Assembly: GCF_017638545.1 (NCBI RefSeq)
Contig: NZ_CP072110.1
Coordinates: forward strand, 496,001-560,000
Length of the DNA: 64,000 bases
Origin: Psychrosphaera ytuae
GTDB taxonomy: Bacteria > Pseudomonadota > Gammaproteobacteria > Enterobacterales > Alteromonadaceae
Direction: 5' to 3'
This document shows, in pieces, positions 58,684 through 64,000 of the stretch (within the stretch, counting starts at the first letter, position 1; every line of letters begins with the position of its first letter). The position numbers were made by a program, and so were the translations under genes. The notes below the pieces were generated by a model. That model did not search any database. It worked only from the letters and a program-made list of their open reading frames with translations, and was not told the DNA's origin.

Positions 58684-59520
58684 ATGAGAACTAAGTACCT
58701 AAAAACCCTGAATAAAAATGGACAATTGTTTTATCAATTAGAACACCCAAAGTTTCATGCTGAGATCAGTCAGTTCGGTGGCCAATTGATATCTTTTAAA
58801 GATGAATCAGGGGTGGAATGGATCTGGCTCTCCTCCTCCGCCAAACTTGACGGTTCAGCACCTATACGAGGTGGTGCACCTATTTGCTGGCCTTGGTTTG
58901 GTCCCGCACAAGACAATAGCTTACCTCAACATGGCTATGCACGTCGTTTACCGTGGCAGTTATTAGATTGTGAAGGTGATGACGAGCGAGTGCGGATCAG
59001 GTTTAGTTGTCAATTGGACCAAGCACCTATTGATCTAAGTAATTTATCTCTGATTATCGAATACGTTTTGGGCGATGACATAACTATTAATTTACACACA
59101 GAAAACCTGACCGAAAAAACCTTAAATTTAAGTCAGGCCATTCATACCTATTTTAATATCAGTGATATCTATCAGTGCAAACTTATTGGCTTTGAACAAA
59201 TTAACTACGAGGACAAACTAGCAAGTAAAAGCGGCGTTCATAAACACCCCTTAAGTATTTCATACCCAGTCGATCGAGTTTACCTCGACGCTATCGAGAA
59301 GATCGAAATTTGTACAGATGAGTCTCATTTTGTTGTTTCAGGGTCAGGTTACGACTCTGTCGTTCTTTGGAACCCATGGAAGGAAGGTGCTGAAGCTATG
59401 GGTGACTTTGACAATGATGGCTTTGCCCATATGATTTGTGTCGAAATGGCCAACACCCAAGGCCTACAAGTAGGCTCTCACGACTCCCACACCCTTACTC
59501 AACAAATAAAGCGCATCTAA
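58684..59520 (+). CDS. yeaD: D-hexose-6-phosphate mutarotase, YeaD family
   Basis: A 278-residue beta-sandwich aldose-1-epimerase-like protein. Motifs are GGQLISF, the phosphate-binding RGGAPICWPWFGP near 66-78, QHGYARRLPW near 85-94, and the catalytic Glu in VEMANTQ near the end. The gapA-yeaD order is conserved in E. coli. It equilibrates alpha and beta forms of glucose-6-phosphate, feeding Zwf and glycolysis. The ATG at 58684 is chosen over a TTG at 58666. Confidence 0.9.
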   Translation: MRTKYLKTLNKNGQLFYQLEHPKFHAEISQFGGQLISFKDESGVEWIWLSSSAKLDGSAPIRGGAPICWPWFGPAQDNSLPQHGYARRLPWQLLDCEGDDERVRIRFSCQLDQAPIDLSNLSLIIEYVLGDDITINLHTENLTEKTLNLSQAIHTYFNISDIYQCKLIGFEQINYEDKLASKSGVHKHPLSISYPVDRVYLDAIEKIEICTDESHFVVSGSGYDSVVLWNPWKEGAEAMGDFDNDGFAHMICVEMANTQGLQVGSHDSHTLTQQIKRI

Positions 59521-59548
59521 ATAAAAAGCCAGACTAATTAGTCTGGCT
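59521..59548 (-). terminator. Terminator of the Entner-Doudoroff operon (and yeaD)
   Basis: A perfect 22-bp palindrome, arms AGCCAGACTAA/TTAGTCTGGCT, followed on the minus strand by TTTTATTT. It ends the minus-strand operon after eda; the plus-strand side lacks a U-tract. Confidence 0.8.
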
Positions 59549-59568
59549 GATACAACATTTTTATAAGC

Positions 59569-60207
59569 TTATCCAGCTACAGCCGCTGCGGCTAGCTTAG
59601 TTATTTCGTCCCACTTACGCTCTTTAACTAACGCATCTGGACATAACCAAGAACCACCACAACACATCACGTTGTTTAATGCCAAATAATCTTGATAATT
59701 ACCTGGGTTAATACCACCGGTTGGACAAAACTTAACCTCTGGGAAAGGCCCACCGATTGATTTCAACGATGGTACTCCACCTGACGCTTCAGCTGGGAAA
59801 AACTTAAAGTGACTATAGCCCTTATCCAATCCCACCATTAATTCTGAAATTGATGAGATACCCGGAATCAAGGCAATTGTTCCTTGATTACCAGCATCTA
59901 ATAAGTCTGGTGTTAAACCGGGACTAATCGCAAACTTGGCACCCGCTTCAGTAACTTGCTTGAGTTGTTGTGCGTTGGTTACTGTACCAGCGCCAATAAG
60001 TGCATCTGGAACATGTGTTGCAATTTCACGAATAACATCAATGGCCGCAGGCGTTCTCAAAGTAACTTCTAATACTTTAATTCCACCTGCCATTAATGCC
60101 TTTGCAATAGGCACCGCATCTTCAACATTTTCAATAACTAACACAGGTACTACCGGTCCAGCGGCGAATACTTCAGAGGAGTCAATTAACCAATTACGCT
60201 CTGCCAT
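59569..60207 (-). CDS. eda: KHG/KDPG aldolase
   Basis: A 212-residue class I aldolase that splits KDPG into pyruvate and glyceraldehyde-3-phosphate, the last Entner-Doudoroff step. TIM-barrel motifs: VPVLVIEN, LEVTLRTPAA with the catalytic Glu, GAGTVTNAQQ, the Schiff-base Lys in HFKFFPAEASGG and FCPTGGI. Length equals the family. It is the last gene of the operon and follows glk by 30 bases. Confidence 0.96.
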   Translation of the reverse strand: MAERNWLIDSSEVFAAGPVVPVLVIENVEDAVPIAKALMAGGIKVLEVTLRTPAAIDVIREIATHVPDALIGAGTVTNAQQLKQVTEAGAKFAISPGLTPDLLDAGNQGTIALIPGISSISELMVGLDKGYSHFKFFPAEASGGVPSLKSIGGPFPEVKFCPTGGINPGNYQDYLALNNVMCCGGSWLCPDALVKERKWDEITKLAAAAVAG

Positions 60208-60237
60208 ACTAATTCCTTAATTCATTCAACTGTTTAG

Positions 60238-61191
60238 TTACAGTTCTTGTTTTAAATACGCCGCACAACCAATTAAGCCTGGTTGAGCTTCTGTTACAAC
60301 ATACACAGGGATCGCTGAGACAAACGGCTGAAAACGCCCTTTTGCCTCAAACTTAGTTCTAAAATCGCTGTTTTTAAGATATTCGATAAATCGAGGGACA
60401 ATACCGCCCGCTATATAAACACCACCAAACGTCGCCATCGTTAAGGCAAGGTTGCCACCAAAGGTGCCTAAAATTCGGCAAAATACCGCTAGAGTTTTTT
60501 CAGCCATAGGATCTGTACCGTCAATAGCGTGGTTGCTAATATCTGCTGGCTGGTAATTCTTTTCTTCAACATTGTGAATTGCGCATAAAGACTGATAAAT
60601 CTGCACTAGACCTAAGCCAGATAACAATTGCTCGGCTGAGACCGTTGGGTACTTTTTCTTAAGTTGCTTAAGTATTGCAATTTGCTCATCGTCTGTGGGA
60701 GTGAAGTCAACATGACCGCCTTCACCACCAAGTGGTACCCATTTACCTGCCACATTTACTAAATGTGCAACACCTAATCCTGTTCCTGCACCATATATTG
60801 CAATAGGTTTGTTAGCTTGTGGCTCTGTACCACCAATTTGTTCTTTTGCCTCATTAGGTAACTGCGGTACTGACATCGCGATTGCAGTAAAATCATTGAT
60901 AACAATTAATTTTTCAAAACCAAATTGTGCAGCTAGCTTTTCTTGTGAAAAACACCAGTGATTGTTGGTTAAGTCAACCTTATCACCCAACACCGGGCAG
61001 GCTACATCGATACATGCATAATGCACGTCAAAGTCTAAGAAAGATAAGTATTGTTTTATCGCATCATCGATATTATCAAAGTCCGCACAACGATAGGTCT
61101 GGACGCGATCAATATTTAGTGTTGCCAAATCTGCGATGGCTAATCGAATGTTAGTGCCGCCAATATCTGCGACTAAAGCTTGCAATGACAT
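60238..61191 (-). CDS. glk: Glucokinase
   Basis: A 317-residue ROK-independent (Glk-type) glucokinase. The ATP phosphate-binding motif ADIGGTNIRLAIAD is at 9-22; NDFTAIAMSVP carries the catalytic Asp; the GAGTGLGVAHL and GGEGGHVDF segments follow, the latter with glucose-binding residues. It phosphorylates internal glucose, for instance from maltodextrin breakdown, and its place between edd and eda directs the product into the Entner-Doudoroff route. Confidence 0.95.
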   Translation of the reverse strand: MSLQALVADIGGTNIRLAIADLATLNIDRVQTYRCADFDNIDDAIKQYLSFLDFDVHYACIDVACPVLGDKVDLTNNHWCFSQEKLAAQFGFEKLIVINDFTAIAMSVPQLPNEAKEQIGGTEPQANKPIAIYGAGTGLGVAHLVNVAGKWVPLGGEGGHVDFTPTDDEQIAILKQLKKKYPTVSAEQLLSGLGLVQIYQSLCAIHNVEEKNYQPADISNHAIDGTDPMAEKTLAVFCRILGTFGGNLALTMATFGGVYIAGGIVPRFIEYLKNSDFRTKFEAKGRFQPFVSAIPVYVVTEAQPGLIGCAAYLKQEL

Positions 61192-61197
61192 TTTTAG

Positions 61198-63015
61198 TTA
61201 AGCCTCGTGGAATATACAACTTGCGCCTTCTTCAGGCGTGGTTAGAATTTTGCGGAAACCATTAAACATTTCACGGCCCATCCCTTCGCGTTCTTCCGAA
61301 AGATCTTTTGGCGTAACGGTACGCATAGCTAACTCTTCATCAGACACGTGTAATTTAATGCTATTTTCATCGGCGTTCACTTCAATAATGTCACCATTTT
61401 GAACCTTTGCGATCAAACCACCGTCTAGAGCTTCAGGGTATAGATGAATCGCTGCAGGCACTTTACCTGATGCACCCGACATACGACCGTCCGTCACCAA
61501 TGCAACCTTGTAGCCCTTGTCTTGTAATACGCCTAATGGCGGCGTTAATTTGTGAAGCTCTGGCATACCAATAGCTCTAGGGCCTTGGTAACGAACAACA
61601 ACAACACAGTCTTTATTTAAGTCGCCAGCCTGGAACGCACCATCTAAGTCGTGTTGACTTTCAAATACAACTGCAGGAGCTTTGACTACATTGCGACCTT
61701 CGCGCAGTGATGATGTTTTGATCACCGCACGACCGAGGTTACCGTCTAACACACATAAACCGCCGTCAGGCTTGAAAGGCTTTTCTATCGTGGTTAATAC
61801 GTCTTCGTCACCTGATTTTTCAGGGCTATCAACCCATACTAATTTGCCGTCGCGTAATGCAGGTTCTTTGGTGTATTTTTCTAAGCCTTCACCACAGATT
61901 GTTTTAACATCATTGTGAACAAAACCACCGCGCAACAACTCTTTTATCAATAGTGCCATTCCACCTGCTGCTTGGAAGTGATTGATATCGGCCTGACCGT
62001 TAGGATAGATTTTGGTAAGTAACGGCGTTACCGAAGATAACGCATCAAAGTCATCCCAGTTAACAATGATACCAGCCGCACGCGCCATCGCGACTAGGTG
62101 CATGGTGTGGTTAGTTGAACCACCTGTCGCCAATAAAGCAACTATGCCATTTACTACTGACTTCTCATCTACGATGTGACCAATTGGCGTGTATTCAGTA
62201 CCTAAGTCGGTAATACGAGTCGCTTGAATTGCTGCCGCTTCGGTAAGCGCATCACGTAATTCAGTACCAGGATTTACGAAAGACGACCCAGGTAGATGAA
62301 GACCCATAACTTCAACCACTAATTGGTTAGAATTAGCAGTACCGTAAAACGTACACGTACCTGCTGAGTGGTATGATTTTGACTCAGACTCTAACAACTC
62401 ATCACGACCTACTTTGCCTTCAGCATATAACTGACGTACTCGCGCTTTTTCTTTATTAGGGATCCCTGATTCCATCGGACCAGCAGGAATAAATACAAAT
62501 GGCAAATGGCCAAACGACAATGCAGACATAACTAAACCTGGGACAATCTTGTCACAGATACCCATCATTACTGCACTATCAAACATGTTATGTGAAAGAC
62601 CAACGGCTGCACTCATCGCAATTACATCACGGCTCATTAAGCTGAGATCCATACCAGGTTGACCTTGAGTTACACCATCACACATGGCTGGTACGCCACC
62701 GGCAAATTGTGCAACTGAGCCTACTTTTTCAACTGCGGCTCTTATTTTATCCGGGTACACTTCGTAAGGTTGGTGAGCTGACAACATATCGTTGTAAGCC
62801 GAAATCATACCAACGTTTGCTTTAGTTAATGCAGTTAAGTCTTTCTTCTGCTCAGGTTTACAGGCTGCAAAGCCGTGAGCTAAGTTACCACAGGAAAGCA
62901 CACCACGATGTGGACCTTTTAAGCGCGCTTTTTCTATTTTAGCAAGGTAGGCTTTTCGAGTTGCTTTACTGCGCTCAATAATCCTATCGGTAACTTGTTG
63001 AATAATTGGGTTCAT
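61198..63015 (-). CDS. edd: Phosphogluconate dehydratase
   Basis: A 605-residue Fe-S enzyme of the IlvD/Edd family that converts 6-phosphogluconate to KDPG. Visible features are ISAYNDMLSAHQPYE near 72-86, the family motif PAMCDGVTQGQPGMDLSLMSRD (with its cluster Cys) near 110-131, CTFYGTANSNQL with another cluster Cys, and TDGRMSGASGKVP near the C-terminus. Length equals E. coli Edd (603). It sits six bases upstream of glk and 16 bases downstream of pgl. Confidence 0.97.
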   Translation of the reverse strand: MNPIIQQVTDRIIERSKATRKAYLAKIEKARLKGPHRGVLSCGNLAHGFAACKPEQKKDLTALTKANVGMISAYNDMLSAHQPYEVYPDKIRAAVEKVGSVAQFAGGVPAMCDGVTQGQPGMDLSLMSRDVIAMSAAVGLSHNMFDSAVMMGICDKIVPGLVMSALSFGHLPFVFIPAGPMESGIPNKEKARVRQLYAEGKVGRDELLESESKSYHSAGTCTFYGTANSNQLVVEVMGLHLPGSSFVNPGTELRDALTEAAAIQATRITDLGTEYTPIGHIVDEKSVVNGIVALLATGGSTNHTMHLVAMARAAGIIVNWDDFDALSSVTPLLTKIYPNGQADINHFQAAGGMALLIKELLRGGFVHNDVKTICGEGLEKYTKEPALRDGKLVWVDSPEKSGDEDVLTTIEKPFKPDGGLCVLDGNLGRAVIKTSSLREGRNVVKAPAVVFESQHDLDGAFQAGDLNKDCVVVVRYQGPRAIGMPELHKLTPPLGVLQDKGYKVALVTDGRMSGASGKVPAAIHLYPEALDGGLIAKVQNGDIIEVNADENSIKLHVSDEELAMRTVTPKDLSEEREGMGREMFNGFRKILTTPEEGASCIFHEA

Positions 63016-63031
63016 TATTTACTCCTAGCGC

Positions 63032-63730
63032 CTATTTGCTGGTCGCTAACATAATCGTCATTGGTACCTTATCTTGATTCAAAAAGGCGTTGATGGGCGC
63101 TTTGCGTTCGTCATTTGATTCGCGAACCTGATTTAGAACGGCTTCTTTATTTTCACCCACTAAGTGAAGGTACAATTGTTTTGAATTTAACAGCGCGGCC
63201 TTAGAAAAGGTCATGCGCTGATGTGGTGCGGTTGTTGGTTCAGTTGCTAAGATTAAATCTTTGGTCGTAAGCCCTTCGTCTAACTGTGCACAACAAGGAA
63301 AAATTGACGCCGTATGACCGTCTTCGCCCATTCCTAAAATCACCACGTCGAATGGCATTTGAATATTTTGCATATTTGTCGTTACAGTAGAAACTGCGTC
63401 AAATGCGTTTTCATGGGATGTTTTCATGCCAATAAAATGCGCAGCAGCCGCGTTTTCTTGCAATAGGTTTTGTCTCACCATTGTTTCATTAGAAGCGGGA
63501 TCATCTAATGTAACCCAACGGTCATCAACCAAAGCTATCGTTACTTTTGACCAGTCTAAATCTTTGTACTTAAGTACTGAAAATAACGCTTTAGGTGTAT
63601 TACCACCTGAAACTAATAACGAAGCCGCGCCGTTCTGTTCAATACCTTGAGTTAGCTTTTGCGCTATTTCTTCAGCAAATGCGGCATTTAGTTCAGTGGC
63701 ATTATCAAATTTATTTAATTGTACAGTCAT
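63032..63730 (-). CDS. pgl: 6-phosphogluconolactonase
   Basis: A 232-residue enzyme of the NagB/RpiA/DevB fold that hydrolyses 6-phosphogluconolactone made by Zwf. Motifs: LLVSGGNTPKALF (phosphate site), LVDDRWVTLDDPASNE and GMGEDGHTASIFP with the catalytic His. The frame is open to 63886 inside zwf, but the ATG at 63730, one base after the zwf stop, gives the standard length; an ATG at 63739 is also possible. Confidence 0.95.
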   Translation of the reverse strand: MTVQLNKFDNATELNAAFAEEIAQKLTQGIEQNGAASLLVSGGNTPKALFSVLKYKDLDWSKVTIALVDDRWVTLDDPASNETMVRQNLLQENAAAAHFIGMKTSHENAFDAVSTVTTNMQNIQMPFDVVILGMGEDGHTASIFPCCAQLDEGLTTKDLILATEPTTAPHQRMTFSKAALLNSKQLYLHLVGENKEAVLNQVRESNDERKAPINAFLNQDKVPMTIMLATSK

Positions 63731-63731
63731 A

Positions 63732-64000
63732 TTATTCATCCCATTCTCTGTCGTCTTTTGCCAACATTGCAATAGACGCGACTGGCCCCCAAGAGCCGGC
63801 TGAATAGTCCTTAGGTGACTCATTAGATTTGTCCCAGGCGTCCAAAATTCCATCGACCCAAGCCCAAGCGGCTTCGACTTCATCACGACGTACGAATAGT
63901 GATTGGTTACCTAGCATGGCTTCTAACATCAAGCGTTCATAGGCGTCGGCAATACGGTCATTTTTGAACGTGTCTGAAAAACTCAAATCGAGCTTAGTTT
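63732..64000 (-). CDS. zwf: Glucose-6-phosphate 1-dehydrogenase, C-terminal part
   Basis: The frame is open to the right edge, so only the last 89 residues are in the window. They match the C-terminus of Zwf: LDLSFSDTF, DAYERLMLEAMLGNQSLFVRRDEVEAAW and a terminal SWGP. The enzyme oxidises glucose-6-phosphate to the lactone. It is the first gene seen of zwf-pgl-edd-glk-eda; the promoter, where a HexR site would be expected, is outside the window. Confidence 0.93.
   Translation of the reverse strand, partial: TKLDLSFSDTFKNDRIADAYERLMLEAMLGNQSLFVRRDEVEAAWAWVDGILDAWDKSNESPKDYSAGSWGPVASIAMLAKDDREWDE

Noticed and set aside
1..64000. CRISPR arrays, tRNA or rRNA genes, IS elements and prophage
   Set aside because: No regularly spaced repeats, cloverleaf genes, transposase or phage structural genes were recognised by reading; a dedicated scan (tRNAscan-SE, ISfinder) was not possible.

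Overview
The window is a chromosomal segment of a marine-type gammaproteobacterium, most likely a member of the Alteromonadales (Pseudoalteromonas/Colwellia/Psychrosphaera-like). This is an inference from AT-leaning coding sequence, conserved gene neighbourhoods (yfbV-ackA-pta, yffB-dapE, bioA/bioBFCD, zwf-pgl-edd-glk-eda, gapA-yeaD) and candidate BirA, FadR and HexR sites. Most of it is ordinary core genome. No rRNA, tRNA, CRISPR array, insertion sequence or prophage was recognised.

Layout. 1-5.9 kb: a partial unknown gene, a DUF6122 membrane protein, xthA, yfbV and the acetate pathway ackA-pta. 6-9.5 kb: an ACT-domain protein, an EIIA-Glc-like protein that has lost its phospho-histidine, yffB, dapE, an M15 peptidase and a DUF2897 protein. 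9.5-14.8 kb: the biotin genes bioD, bioC, bioF and bioB divergent from bioA, with a BirA-type operator between them. 15-25.3 kb: asnS, DUF3010, a lone receiver domain, pepE, pssA, a SpoU methyltransferase, fadH (with a FadR-like box), sppA and ansA.

25.4-28.8 kb is the accessory part. Seven small minus-strand genes, mostly exported or lipoproteins, are separated by attC-like recombination sites. Three sites are near-complete, two are a related half-site repeat and one is decayed. No integron integrase lies in the window, so this looks like a CALIN (cluster of attC sites lacking an integrase). Two of the cassettes encode lipoproteins with TonB C-terminal domains.

28.9-42.5 kb: a long DUF349 coiled-coil protein, yeaC, a zinc-ribbon membrane protein, an AGCS symporter with an unusual insertion, an M14 carboxypeptidase, a TlpA-like thioredoxin, a porin plus PBP-like pair facing a GGDEF/EAL protein, a long-form GAPDH and msrB. 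42.6-49 kb: a LysR regulator divergent from a MexEF-like RND pump and a MexS-like oxidoreductase.

49-64 kb is central carbohydrate metabolism: gnd, glgX, glgB and malQ, then gapA (with a perfect HexR-type palindrome), a hexose-phosphate mutarotase and the Entner-Doudoroff operon zwf-pgl-edd-glk-eda. Together these mobilise glycogen and maltodextrins to glucose, phosphorylate it, and pass it through 6-phosphogluconate to pyruvate and glyceraldehyde-3-phosphate; gapA and ackA-pta handle the downstream flux.
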